From Pedobacter jejuensis (lineage in GTDB: Bacteria > Bacteroidota > Bacteroidia > Sphingobacteriales > Sphingobacteriaceae), in assembly GCF_003725795.1 (NCBI RefSeq), contig NZ_RBEE01000044.1:186001-250000 (forward strand): a stretch of DNA of 64,000 nt. Reading direction: 5' to 3'. Position numbers and translations under genes: made by a program. Under the pieces are notes generated by a model. It did not search any database, was not told where the DNA came from, and saw nothing but the letters and a program-made list of their open reading frames with translations. The number at the start of each line of letters is the position of its first letter. The stretch's first letter is position 1. This document shows, piece by piece, positions 26,686 through 35,365 of this stretch.

Positions 26686-26701
26686 AACTAATTAATTAGT
26701 T
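26686..26701. promoter_or_regulatory. Candidate BlaI operator palindrome
   Basis: AACTAATTAATTAGTT is a perfect 16-bp palindrome 52 bp before the blaI-type start codon. BlaI-family repressors bind dyad sites in their own promoter. It differs from the staphylococcal TACAnnTGTA core, so binding is inferred from position. Confidence 0.5.
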
Positions 26702-27025
26702 GTGCAAGTTTTTTAGAATTTATTTTTTGAGAAAAAATTGAAGGTTTAGTTTTTGAAAGATCGTTTTGTAAAACTTATAACCTCACCCTTTGAAAGGTAA
26801 GGGTTATTGAACGGTAAGTGCATCCTGAGCCCGTCGAAGGATTTGCGAAAATTGCCTTTTGGCGTTTCGACAAGCTCAACGTGACAAGATTCAAGGATAA
26901 ATTGATTTAGGATACAGCCTCGTGCTCAACACTACCCAAAGCAAAACCTTTGATAGGGTGAAGTAACGTACAAATGGAAAATATTCTCGAATTGTCTTCT
27001 ATGAATTCTGCTCTTAAATGGCAGA
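26702..27025. repeat. Intergenic spacer with CTGAGCCCGTCGAAGG inverted repeat
   Basis: No gene is seen in this spacer. CCTGAGCCCGTCGAAGGATT near 26825 and GTTTCGACAAGCTCAACGTGA near 26870 are imperfect inverted copies of a short repeat widespread in bacterial genomes (CTGAGCC-GTCGAAG / CTTCGACAAGCTCAG). It is probably a REP-like element or a transcript end. Confidence 0.55.
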
Positions 27026-27667
27026 TTAGATTTTTATCAAATCGTGCTTAATACCATATACTACTAAACCTGTTCTGGTTTTAATGTTAAGCTTTGCGAA
27101 TAGCGATTCTCTGTAATTATCAACAGTCCGCGGACTTATATTCATTAAATCAGCAATTTCTTTATAGGTGAGCTCAGTGCTGCAATGTTGTAGAAATGTG
27201 TGCTCTTTTTCGGTAATAAGCGGTTTGGGTTCGCCTTGTTTTAAAGATAAAAGCAGTCTGCCAGAAACCATATCGTTAATATAAAAGCCTTTTTCTACCA
27301 CAGCTTTAATTGCGATAACCAAATCATGTGGTGTAGATTCTTTAAGCATGTAACCACCGGCACCGGCTTTTAACATCCCGATGATGGCTTTTTCATCCTC
27401 AAACATACTTAAGGCCAATACATTAACTTTGGGACATTCCTTTTTGATGTACTGTGTGGCGGCATATCCATCCATAAGCGGCATGCTAATATCCATAAGA
27501 ATTACCTGAACATTGGGATGCGATTTTAGGTGCTTTTGCATATCTAAACCATTTGTAGCCTGAAATACCACATTTATTTCTTCAAATTCGGACAATAAAT
27601 TAGCCAAGCCTGAACGAAAAAGTGTGTGATCATCAACAATACCGATAGATAAAGATTCTGTTTCCAT
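27026..27667 (-). CDS. NarL/LuxR-type response regulator
   Basis: This 213-residue response regulator has a receiver domain (about 5-125: VDDH at 11-14, phosphorylated Asp59 in VILMDISMPL, Lys near 109 in MLKES) and a LuxR-type helix-turn-helix (about 147-210: LTYKEIADLMNISPRTVDNYRESLFAKLNI). It lies three bases downstream of the histidine kinase gene, so the two form a two-component system. Target genes are unknown. It is the last gene of the cluster starting at 29.6 kb. Confidence 0.95.
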   Translation of the reverse strand: METESLSIGIVDDHTLFRSGLANLLSEFEEINVVFQATNGLDMQKHLKSHPNVQVILMDISMPLMDGYAATQYIKKECPKVNVLALSMFEDEKAIIGMLKAGAGGYMLKESTPHDLVIAIKAVVEKGFYINDMVSGRLLLSLKQGEPKPLITEKEHTFLQHCSTELTYKEIADLMNISPRTVDNYRESLFAKLNIKTRTGLVVYGIKHDLIKI

Positions 27668-27670
27668 AAC

Positions 27671-28438
27671 TTAAGGATATGGGATTTCTATAAAAATAGA
27701 TGTACCCTTTTCAAAAGTTGAATTTACATCAATTTTACCTTTTATCATTTCAATTCTTTTGTGAATAGAAGCTAAACCCATTCCTGCCTTTTTATTTTTA
27801 GCTTCTTCATAGTTAAAACCAATGCCATTTTCTTTTACTATTAATAAAAGAATTTCATTTTTTATGAATGCATCTATCTGAATTGAAGTTGCCTGCGCAT
27901 GTTTTATAATGTTATTGATAATTTCTTGCAACAGCCTTAAAATGATTAAATCTTTATCTGGCGATGAGACTTTTAAATCAAGTAAATCGTTATTTATTTT
28001 AAGTTCATAACCCCCTACTCTCTTCAGCCAGTTAATTTCCTGGTCGATTGCATTGCCAATACCAGATTCTACAATCTGTTCGCCGTGTAGTATCTTGGCC
28101 AGTTCTCTAATTTCTTTTATCGATTTGTTTAGCAAAGAAAGCGAGTTGCCAATTTTTGCTGACACCTTTTCGTTTTCAGGAATATGAATTGAATTTAATG
28201 TTAAGGTAGTTAAACTCAATATCTGACCAATGTTATCGTGTAATTCAGTAGCGATAGTTTGCATGGTTTGTTCCTGAACTTCGATATGAGTTTTCAAAAT
28301 TTCAGATTCGAACCTTTGCTGCATATGCTGTTTCTCAACAATATGGTTCTTTTTATGCTTGTTGTAAGATCGAATATATATCAACAGAAAGAATGGCATC
28401 AGTAGAAAAACTAATGAAGCCAATAAAATCAAGGACAT
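27671..28438 (-). CDS. NarX-type sensor histidine kinase (HisKA_3)
   Basis: From the chosen start at 28438 this kinase has 255 residues, beginning MSLILLASLVFLLMPFFLLIYI, a single membrane helix, followed by a coiled coil. The phospho-acceptor His lies in ATELHDNIGQILSL at about 70. The ATPase domain shows RLLQEIINNIIKHAQA near 170 and the G-box GMGLASIHKRIEMIKG near 220. No periplasmic sensor domain is present, so it probably senses through its membrane helix or through the neighbouring membrane protein, whose gene it overlaps by 10 bp. The frame is open upstream to 28624, but that part lies inside the neighbouring gene. It pairs with the regulator at 27026-27667. Confidence 0.92.
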   Translation of the reverse strand: MSLILLASLVFLLMPFFLLIYIRSYNKHKKNHIVEKQHMQQRFESEILKTHIEVQEQTMQTIATELHDNIGQILSLTTLTLNSIHIPENEKVSAKIGNSLSLLNKSIKEIRELAKILHGEQIVESGIGNAIDQEINWLKRVGGYELKINNDLLDLKVSSPDKDLIILRLLQEIINNIIKHAQATSIQIDAFIKNEILLLIVKENGIGFNYEEAKNKKAGMGLASIHKRIEMIKGKIDVNSTFEKGTSIFIEIPYP

Positions 28439-29067
28439 ATTTTCCGTTGGCGAGCTCTGCATGTAAAGGAATAAGACCAAAAACCGTATAGAAATAAATT
28501 TAATGTAAAGTAGATAATCACGCGGGTGTTGTATTTGCCTAAAAACTTTTGTTGGATAATCTCGTCGAAAATGTTTGCAATCGTTCCTCCGAAATAGAAA
28601 ATTAAAACCCCACCAATCCACCAAAATGCAGGATGGAATTTTAAATCTACGTAATTCTCATCCTTTAACAATAGGTAAAAATACAAAAGCGTATAAATAA
28701 CGAAGATAACAGACATGATACTCACTGTTACGGCGTTGTATGCTAAAATGCCATATCTAAATGTAAAGTATGAAAATATGGCAATGATTAAAATGTAAGT
28801 AGCTATTAAGAATTTCTTTAGGTTAATGTAATCGTTTATAAAATAATATAGCCCATAACAAATGTAGCCGGCTTCAAATATTGTATATATGTTATAAACC
28901 CATAAATTATTGTGGTAAGTTCTACCACAATATTTTGCAAAAAGCTCTGTAATAACTACAACTACCAAATATGCGATCGTGATAAGCCAAAATCTTGATT
29001 TGTCTTTAGTCAAGAAAATTAAAGAAAAAATCAGGCAAATGACTTCTAGTGTATTGGCATCTAACAT
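28429..29067 (-). CDS. Uncharacterised multipass membrane protein linked to kinase
   Basis: This 212-residue protein has about seven hydrophobic helices, from the N-terminal LEVICLIFSLIFL to the C-terminal VIIYFTLNLFLYGFWSY. A short polar loop has KDENYVDLKFHPAFWWIGG. It begins MLDANTLEVICLIFSLIF at 29067. I do not recognise a named family, though the fold style (many aromatic helices, no large loops) recurs next to small Bacteroidota histidine kinases. Its gene overlaps the kinase gene, so it is a good candidate for the sensory partner of that kinase. No enzymatic motif is seen. Confidence 0.8.
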   Translation of the reverse strand: MLDANTLEVICLIFSLIFLTKDKSRFWLITIAYLVVVVITELFAKYCGRTYHNNLWVYNIYTIFEAGYICYGLYYFINDYINLKKFLIATYILIIAIFSYFTFRYGILAYNAVTVSIMSVIFVIYTLLYFYLLLKDENYVDLKFHPAFWWIGGVLIFYFGGTIANIFDEIIQQKFLGKYNTRVIIYFTLNLFLYGFWSYSFTCRARQRKICP

Positions 29068-29125
29068 AAGTATTCCTAAAGTATTTGCTCTTTATCAGAT
29101 ATAAAAAAATCAGTCATTGAGAAAA

Positions 29126-29608
29126 TTAATTCATCAATTCGCTACCGTCATCGCATTCATCCGGGCAAAGTTTTGCTCTATTATCAGGGTCAGTTGAGCT
29201 TGGTGCATCTCCAACTTTTTTTGTTATTGCGAAATGGCTATCGTCCGATAGCTTATCTATAAAATAATCTGTTCTTGGTTTGCCATCAATATCTTTTGTA
29301 ACAACAAAAAGTAAAGTGTTCATCTCCGCGTAAGATGAAGGAATTTCATCGCCATAACCAAGTTTGTTTATGCAATCAATAATATCCTGCGTATACCTGC
29401 CGAAATAAATCCTAACGCCGTCACCTCCAAATTTGGCAACCTTTTCTGCTAATGAGGTGATTTGACTTGCCGGAAACCATGCTGCTTTTGTATATTTTGT
29501 ACTATCTGATTTTTCACTTGCTCTGAAAGCGGCCGTCATTTTTTTTGCTATATCTACGGGGATTGTATTATCTGCACTCTCATTAGTGGGAGGATTTTTT
29601 ATCATCAT
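29126..29608 (-). CDS. Conserved hypothetical protein upstream of two-component system
   Basis: This 160-residue soluble protein has no signal peptide. It begins MMIKNPPTNESADNTIPVDIA; an in-frame Met at residue 2 is an equal start choice. The middle includes AAWFPASQITSLAEKVAKFGGDGVRIYFGRY-type text (about 43-72). The C-terminus has two Cys in KLCPDECDDGS. No catalytic motif is recognised. It precedes the membrane protein and kinase genes on the same strand by 58 bp and may be cotranscribed, suggesting a shared pathway. I cannot name its family. Confidence 0.7.
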   Translation of the reverse strand: MMIKNPPTNESADNTIPVDIAKKMTAAFRASEKSDSTKYTKAAWFPASQITSLAEKVAKFGGDGVRIYFGRYTQDIIDCINKLGYGDEIPSSYAEMNTLLFVVTKDIDGKPRTDYFIDKLSDDSHFAITKKVGDAPSSTDPDNRAKLCPDECDDGSELMN

Positions 29609-30150
29609 TAAGTTTGGTTATTAAGACATTAAAAATGGTGATAAATACCCGAATAAACAACCGTTAAATAGCCTTGCTTAATACCGTAAAATTACCCTGC
29701 TAAAAAAGGTATTTCGAGCCTGAAACGTATTGTATCATACATCTAAATTTGGTGCAAGCAAACCAATAATAACTGACGAATATAGGAACTGCTTTAAAAA
29801 GCAAATTTTCGCTTAACAATAAAAGATCATAATTAAATAAAAATATTGCTTACTCAGCACACTCTCAAACACCTTAACTAAAACAGCCACTCAGATCATC
29901 ATTAAAATGATGATTCTGATATTGCTGGAAAGCGTATATCAACAATAGTGTTTGAAAACTGTGATGAAAAAAGGTAAATTAAAATAGCGTATAATATTAA
30001 AGAGAGATTTGAGTTTGATTCAACGTTATTTATAATTACTGCAAATTTAATTTTAAATAACTCTCTAAATAAAGTTGTTGCTTGGATGACAACAAGCTCG
30101 ACCATTCGTACTATTTAGCTGTAGTTAGGATTTATGAAAAACAATCCCGA
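29609..30150. other. AT-rich intergenic region, no supported gene
   Basis: This stretch of about 540 bp holds no convincing coding sequence. A 67-codon open frame on the minus strand near 29902-30105 has no recognisable domain and low-complexity codon use. The region probably includes the promoter of the gene cluster that starts at 29608. Confidence 0.6.
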
Positions 30151-30185
30151 AAAAAGGCCTGCCATTTTATAATGGAGGCCTTTTT
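30151..30185 (-). terminator. Terminator after M28 peptidase gene
   Basis: AAAAAGGCCTGCCATT and AATGGAGGCCTTTTT form a 15-bp stem with one bulge and a TTAT loop. It lies 22 bases beyond the stop of the peptidase gene. Confidence 0.88.
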
Positions 30186-30206
30186 CGATTTTAAAAATAG
30201 CTACAA

Positions 30207-31799
30207 TTAATTGCGTACTGGCGCTGTAGTTCCTGCCGCTGCAGCAGCTGGTGCCGCTGGTAATTCTTTTCTTGGAATTTGAGCATCACGTTGTGAAGTA
30301 TTGTAAACAAATGAAGCCACAATGGTAGCCGCTTGTTTCAAATCATCTTCAACTAATCTATCGTATGTATCCATGTTGCTATGGTGCGTACGGGTATTGT
30401 AATCCATTGGGTCTTGTATAAACTGGAAACCCGGAATACCAACAGCATCAAATGCCTGATGATCTGTTCCGCCGGTATTGCTAGCGGTAATTGTGGTAGC
30501 GCCTAAATCTGCAAATGGCGTTAACCAGCCTTGAAAAATTGGTCCAGCGGCTACATTTCCTTGCAAATAAACGCCACGAATTTTACCTGTACCATTATCT
30601 AAATTGTAGTAAGCCGATATTTTTTTCTGATCGGGTGTTAAAACCATCGTTTTTGGATCACCAAAATGTTTTGCCACATAACCTCTCGAACCGAACAAAC
30701 CTTGCTCTTCAGAACTCCAAAGGGCAATACGGATGGTACGTTTTGGTTTAAAATCTAATGTTTTTAAAATGCGCATGGCTTCCATCATCACCGCAGAACC
30801 TGCTGCATTATCTGTTGCACCAGTGCCTGCATGCCAAGAATCGAAGTGACCACCAATCATAACCAACTCATCTTTAAGCTTTTTATCCGTACCAGGAATT
30901 TCTGCAATTACATTATATCCTTGGGGATCTTGATCATAGAATGAAGTTTTAACATCAGCTTCAATTTCTACAGGTTTACCTGCACGTAACAAACGTAAAA
31001 TGTGCAAATAATCTTCTGCAGCAACTTCTAATTCAGGTGATACAGGTTTTGCATCCATAGCGTAAGAAGCACCATTGCTGGTAAAGAAAGTTCCTTGTCC
31101 GCCACGTGCATACGTTAAAATTAAGCCAACCTTTTCTTCAACAAGCATTGCACCCATTGCTGCACGAACTTCACGCATCTTCATCATTTGCGCCATTGCA
31201 TTATTTGCTCCGCCCGGGCGTGGACCTCTCGGACCAGCAGCTGCAGGTTTCGCCTCAGCCATTTTGGCTAGCGTGCTATCCGCGTAGCGCATAAAATCAG
31301 GTTTGATTCCACTCGTAAGTGGCGCACCAGCATCCATCATTACAATTTTACCTGCTAGTTTGCCTTTATATTTAGCCAAATCGGCAACACTATCTGCTTT
31401 AATTAATACTACGTTTGATTTTATTGGCCCGTTGGTTCCTGGTGTCCAGGCCTTTGGCGATGCAATAATGGCGTGATAATACGGTAATGTTGTTGCCGCA
31501 TAATATTTATCTACCTGCCAACCTTTGCCAAAATTACCCCAAGCTTCTAAGTGCGCATTTTTTAAACCCCATTCTGTTAATTGTTTCATTGCCCAATCTT
31601 GTGCTCTTTTTAATCCGGGTGAGTTTGATAAGCGTGGACCGTTGGCATCAGTTAGGTTGAAAGAAATCTCCATTACTTTTGAGTTTTCCAGCCCCTCTTT
31701 TCTGATTTTTGACACGATTGCTGCATCAGGTGCCTCTTGCGCAAACGCATACAGACATAAGCCTAAGGCAAATGCGGTAGTAGTAAATCTTTTTATCAT
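30207..31799 (-). CDS. Secreted M28-family metallopeptidase (carboxypeptidase Q-like)
   Basis: This 530-residue secreted zinc peptidase is probably an amino- or carboxypeptidase acting in the periplasm. A signal peptide lies at 1-20 (MIKRFTTTAFALGLCLYAFAQ). A PA-type insert occupies about 130-270 and includes a low-complexity PRGPRPGGANN stretch. Zinc ligands are visible as GGHFDSWHAGTGATDNAAG (about 318-336), SSEEQGLFGSRGY, YYNLDNGTGK and GTDHQAFDAVGIPGF, in the usual M28 order. The C-terminus is Ala/Pro-rich (AAPAAAAAGT). It is transcribed alone and followed by a strong terminator. Confidence 0.93.
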   Translation of the reverse strand: MIKRFTTTAFALGLCLYAFAQEAPDAAIVSKIRKEGLENSKVMEISFNLTDANGPRLSNSPGLKRAQDWAMKQLTEWGLKNAHLEAWGNFGKGWQVDKYYAATTLPYYHAIIASPKAWTPGTNGPIKSNVVLIKADSVADLAKYKGKLAGKIVMMDAGAPLTSGIKPDFMRYADSTLAKMAEAKPAAAGPRGPRPGGANNAMAQMMKMREVRAAMGAMLVEEKVGLILTYARGGQGTFFTSNGASYAMDAKPVSPELEVAAEDYLHILRLLRAGKPVEIEADVKTSFYDQDPQGYNVIAEIPGTDKKLKDELVMIGGHFDSWHAGTGATDNAAGSAVMMEAMRILKTLDFKPKRTIRIALWSSEEQGLFGSRGYVAKHFGDPKTMVLTPDQKKISAYYNLDNGTGKIRGVYLQGNVAAGPIFQGWLTPFADLGATTITASNTGGTDHQAFDAVGIPGFQFIQDPMDYNTRTHHSNMDTYDRLVEDDLKQAATIVASFVYNTSQRDAQIPRKELPAAPAAAAAGTTAPVRN

Positions 31800-31972
31800 T
31801 TCTTTTTAGTTAGGTTTGATTATTAGAATCTAAAAATACACTTTATACAGCTTTTAATAGCTTTACAATGAGATTTTTACACAACCAATAAGTTGAATTC
31901 TGAGCGGAAGAAATTGAGTATTTACCAATATACCTGTGTAAGCTAAACCTTATTGAAACGAAAAGCCCGCAA

Positions 31973-32008
31973 TGCCGATTTTTCATCGGCAGCGGACTTG
32001 TAGTGTAA
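31973..32008 (-). terminator. Hairpin downstream of ABC permease
   Basis: AAGCCCGCAATGCCGAT and ATCGGCAGCGGACTT pair with a two-base bulge and one mismatch, followed on the minus strand by TTTTCG. Its surrounding text (AAGCCC...GGACTTG...GGACTGA) resembles a hairpin in the 365-bp repeats at 36 kb, so it may be a dispersed element serving as terminator. Confidence 0.65.
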
Positions 32009-32067
32009 AGAAGGACTGACCTTAATTGGAAAACTGAAATTGCTTTCCAAAAAAATCTATTACATAT

Positions 32068-32868
32068 TTACTTGATACTCTTTTTAGAAACGATGAAATA
32101 GCCAATGATGAAAAGCACAATGGCGTAAATTAAACTGGTAATTATCTCTTGTGTGAAAATTGGAAAATCGCTAATATTTACTGATTTTTTAGATGCAGTA
32201 CTGCTGTTTAAAACGATTGAAGGATGGCTATAAGGAATTAAATAAGCGTATTTCCAGCCAACATTTCCGGCTATAATGCCCATAATTGTACCAATAAAGC
32301 CGATACCCATTGGTTTTAAGAAATCAGACCAGATAAGACTTAATATAAACTGTATAGAGAGAATACCAAGCGAGGCTAAAAAAAGTTTAGAATAAAATTT
32401 TACCAAAAGCATGGATGGATCGTAGCCTGAAAAATTATATTCTGGAACTAGAAATTGTAATAAGTGACCAAACAAAAAAGTAAACAATGCAAATAACAGC
32501 AAGCAGATAAATATTAGTACAACTGCATAAATATATTTGGCCGCATAAATAGAAAGCTTATTTAGTGGCTGTGCAAAAAGTGTTTTCCAGGTATCGTTTT
32601 TATGCTCGATGTTGTTTACCGAGAAAGCCATAAAAATAACATAGAACGGCATAATCAAAACGCCCATAACACCTAAAGCAGCGCCGATATATCTAATCCA
32701 AAGCATTAATGCTGGATACTGCATTTTCAAAATCTTTTCAGAACCGCTATAAAAACCGAAAGATATTAAGCCACAAATAACCAATGGGAGTAAAATTGCA
32801 GCCCAAAATGCAAGTGTTTTTCTTGATTTGTAAAATTCGGAGACTAAAGAAATGTATAAAGAGCGCAT
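32068..32868 (-). CDS. ABC-2 type transporter permease
   Basis: This 266-residue membrane protein starts MRSLYISLVSEFYKSRKTLAFW at 32868, with six predicted helices. The N-terminal YKSRKT...WAAILLPLVI pattern and the NIEHKNDTWKTLFAQPLNKLSIYAAKY segment near 85-110 are typical of ABC-2 permeases in small two-gene exporters, including bacteriocin-immunity types. The gene starts one base after the ATPase stop codon. Because the ATPase gene is frameshifted, the transporter may be inactive. A membrane peptide gene lies upstream and a LytS/LytTR system is divergent, hinting at a stress- or peptide-responsive export unit. Confidence 0.88.
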   Translation of the reverse strand: MRSLYISLVSEFYKSRKTLAFWAAILLPLVICGLISFGFYSGSEKILKMQYPALMLWIRYIGAALGVMGVLIMPFYVIFMAFSVNNIEHKNDTWKTLFAQPLNKLSIYAAKYIYAVVLIFICLLLFALFTFLFGHLLQFLVPEYNFSGYDPSMLLVKFYSKLFLASLGILSIQFILSLIWSDFLKPMGIGFIGTIMGIIAGNVGWKYAYLIPYSHPSIVLNSSTASKKSVNISDFPIFTQEIITSLIYAIVLFIIGYFIVSKKSIK

Positions 32869-32869
32869 G

Positions 32870-33777
32870 TTAATTGTTTTTAGTGATATCAAGAAACAGA
32901 TTTTCTAAGTCTTTTCTTTTTTGATAAAGGCTGGAAACCGTGAACCCGCATTGAACTAATAATGTATTTAAATCACCACTTTCTTTTGCGTTTTTAAAGG
33001 GGATGATAATTTTAGTATTGGTTTGTTCTGCAATTTCATAACCAGATTGTAGCAGAAAAGCAGATGCTTGTTCAACATTATTTACATCAATTTCTAACAT
33101 GGGTTTGCTTAACTGATGAAGCTCGTCTATTGTACCTTGAAACAATAATTGCCCTTTATTTATAATGCCAACATGGGTTGCCGTTCGCTCTATTTCGGCT
33201 AATAAATGACTTGAAACCAGTATGGTTTTATTGTGCTTAGTTGCAAGATCTATCATCAAATTTCGAACTTCAATAATTCCGTTTGGGTCTAAACCATTAG
33301 TTGGTTCATCTAACAATAGCAATTCTGGGTCGGAAACCAATGCCAAAGCGATGCCCAATCTTTGTTTCATTCCTAATGAATATTTGCTCGATTTTTTATT
33401 AGCAGCGTCTGTTAAACCCACCAAAGCAAGCATTTCATCAGCTTTGCTTTTTTTAATACCCATAATATGCAACGGTTTATTAGATTTTCTTTGCCACTTA
33501 AATGCCCATAAATAGCAGGCTGTTCTACCAAAGCACCAACACGTTTTAAAGTTGCAATTCGGTTTCGGTTAATTTCTTTACCAAAAACAAAAACCTGATC
33601 AGCAGGTGACTGGAGCAGGTTTAGTAAGATTTTTATTGTAGTGGTTTTACCGGCGCCATTCGGACCTAAAAATCCATAAATACTTCCGTAAGGTACTTGT
33701 AAAGATAAATCTTTAACTACGGTTTGGCTACCGAAATTATAATTTAACCCTACCGTTTCGATTGCAAAATTGCTCAT
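32870..33777 (-). pseudogene. ABC transporter ATP-binding gene with one-base frameshift
   Basis: The 5' part (33777 to about 33472) encodes the Walker A motif GPNGAGKTTTIKILLNLL and continues to SGKENLIN. The 3' part in another frame begins HIMGIKKSKADEML and holds the signature SLGMKQRLGIALAL, Walker B LLLLDEPTNGLDP and the switch His in LVSSHLL. The break is near 33471: the minus strand reads CGTTGCAT, where CGTTTGCAT would restore one frame and give NRLHIMGIKK. Joined, the protein would be about 302 residues, normal for this family. The loss may be real, a sequence error, or bypassed by slippage. It is followed directly by its permease. Confidence 0.88.
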
Positions 33778-33778
33778 A

Positions 33779-33952
33779 CTATTTAAAAATAGCAGTAGCT
33801 TGTTTTACAATTGAAGTTGATGCTTTGGCAGGTTTCACTACCATCTCACCATTTTTATTTTGGTTCGTATTTACGGTAAGCGTTAATACAATCATCATAA
33901 ATACAGGTAATAATAAAAGTAAAAATGGCGAAGTGTTTGCTAATTTTTTCAT
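33779..33952 (-). CDS. Small single-pass membrane protein (57 aa)
   Basis: This 57-residue protein starts MKKLANTSPFLLLLLPVFMM at 33952 with one strong membrane helix (about 9-29). A basic, Lys/Thr-rich tail follows, ending KQATAIFK. The frame is open further upstream, but the chosen Met places the basic residues directly before the helix as expected. The gene ends one base before the ABC ATPase start, so it is in the same operon. It could be a subunit, a regulator or an exported peptide of the transporter. No family is recognised. Confidence 0.65.
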   Translation of the reverse strand: MKKLANTSPFLLLLLPVFMMIVLTLTVNTNQNKNGEMVVKPAKASTSIVKQATAIFK

Positions 33953-34284
33953 GATTGGTTGAGTTAGGTTAATTGCTATAGAACTATCAGCGGTAAGTGA
34001 AAAGTTATTATTTGATGTATTTACTGCTGACGTGTTCATATCGTTTTGTTTTGATAGTTCAAAGAAACAGAAGAAAACAATCGTGCTAAAATCTATTATA
34101 CCAAGCGTTAAAGATTATAGATAAACAGGCAGATTTGGCGTTCGTCGATAAATTTTGCCCGATAAACCGTTCGTAGAAAAAAAATGCCCGTTGGTAGATT
34201 GTGTGATTAAATACAACTTTCTTTATTTATTTTGGTTGCATGATTTGTTGTAGGGTTAAAACCTACATTCCTATAATTTTAAAT

Positions 34285-35316
34285 ATGAAAAAAAGTAAAG
34301 GACCTTTAATATTACATACCGTTTTTTGGTTTTTAGTTTTGTTGATTATTGGTATGGTATTATTCTTCGATTCAGAGCCACGTACGTTGAAAGATTATCT
34401 TTTATCTTTTGGAGTTATGGGAGTAATTAATGTTTCCATTTTCTATATTAACTATATCATTCTGATACCAGAATTTATAAAGAAAAGTAAAAAATATCGG
34501 TTGTTTATTATCTCATTCATATTATTAATAGCAGCAGCTACATTAATTAAAACAGTTATAGCAGTACTTAATCCTGAAGAACTATTAAAGTATAAAATGG
34601 ATGGTAAAGTTGGTGAATTCTCAGTTAATATGTATGCAGTAAATACTGTTTTTTCGAACGGATTTTTCTTGGTCAGCAGTTCCATTATTAGCTTTGTCAT
34701 TGACTGGTTCGCCACAGAACGTATTCAGCGTAACCTGGAAAGTGAACGCCGGGAAATGGAACTTCAGTTTTTAAAATCGCAATTAAACCCTCATTTTTTA
34801 TTCAATTCTTTAAACAACATTTACTCTTTGGCTTATCAGAAATCTGATAAAACTGCCGATGCGATAATGAAACTTTCGGAAATTATGCGCTACATGATTT
34901 ATGAAAGTAATACGCCAACAGTATCATTAAGCAAGGAAGTAGATTATTTGAAAAGTTATATTGAGCTACAAAAAATTAGGTTTAAAGATGGCGCATACGT
35001 CGAAATGACTTTAAGCGGCGAAATTGATGACCAGAAAATTGTGCCTTTAATGTTAATCTCCTTTGTAGAAAATGCTTTTAAACATGGTGTGGTTACAGAC
35101 CCATCCGAACCTGTAAAAATCGATATTATTGCCAACCAAAAGATTCTGCATTTTAGTGTAATCAATAAAAAGAATAATCAGAATAAAGATGCACAAGGCG
35201 GTGTTGGTTTACCTAATGTTGAGCGCCGTTTGCAACTTATCTATCCTGATAGATATAAATTAAATGTTGTAAATTCGGCTACGCATTACAATTGCGAGTT
35301 AATGATAGATATTTAA
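34285..35316 (+). CDS. LytS/YehU-type sensor histidine kinase
   Basis: This 343-residue kinase begins MKKSKGPLILHTVFWFLVLL, with four membrane helices in the first 150 residues. The His_kinase domain has the family motif QLNPHFLFNSLNNIYSLA, with the phospho-acceptor His at about 170. The ATPase part shows LMLISFVENAFKHGV and a glycine loop QGGVGLPNVERRLQLIYP. The upstream open frame to 34240 adds 15 residues that do not fit the membrane topology. It is followed after 49 bp by its LytTR regulator and is divergent from the ABC/peptide operon, which is its likely target. Confidence 0.93.
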   Translation: MKKSKGPLILHTVFWFLVLLIIGMVLFFDSEPRTLKDYLLSFGVMGVINVSIFYINYIILIPEFIKKSKKYRLFIISFILLIAAATLIKTVIAVLNPEELLKYKMDGKVGEFSVNMYAVNTVFSNGFFLVSSSIISFVIDWFATERIQRNLESERREMELQFLKSQLNPHFLFNSLNNIYSLAYQKSDKTADAIMKLSEIMRYMIYESNTPTVSLSKEVDYLKSYIELQKIRFKDGAYVEMTLSGEIDDQKIVPLMLISFVENAFKHGVVTDPSEPVKIDIIANQKILHFSVINKKNNQNKDAQGGVGLPNVERRLQLIYPDRYKLNVVNSATHYNCELMIDI

Positions 35317-35365
35317 ATTTATCCTAAAACCGGATATCCCATTGTATTAAATTATAGCGAATAAA

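Noticed and set aside
29902..30105. 67-codon frame in the 29.6-30.2 kb spacer
   Set aside because: No recognisable domain, AT-rich texture, and no neighbouring gene order that supports it.
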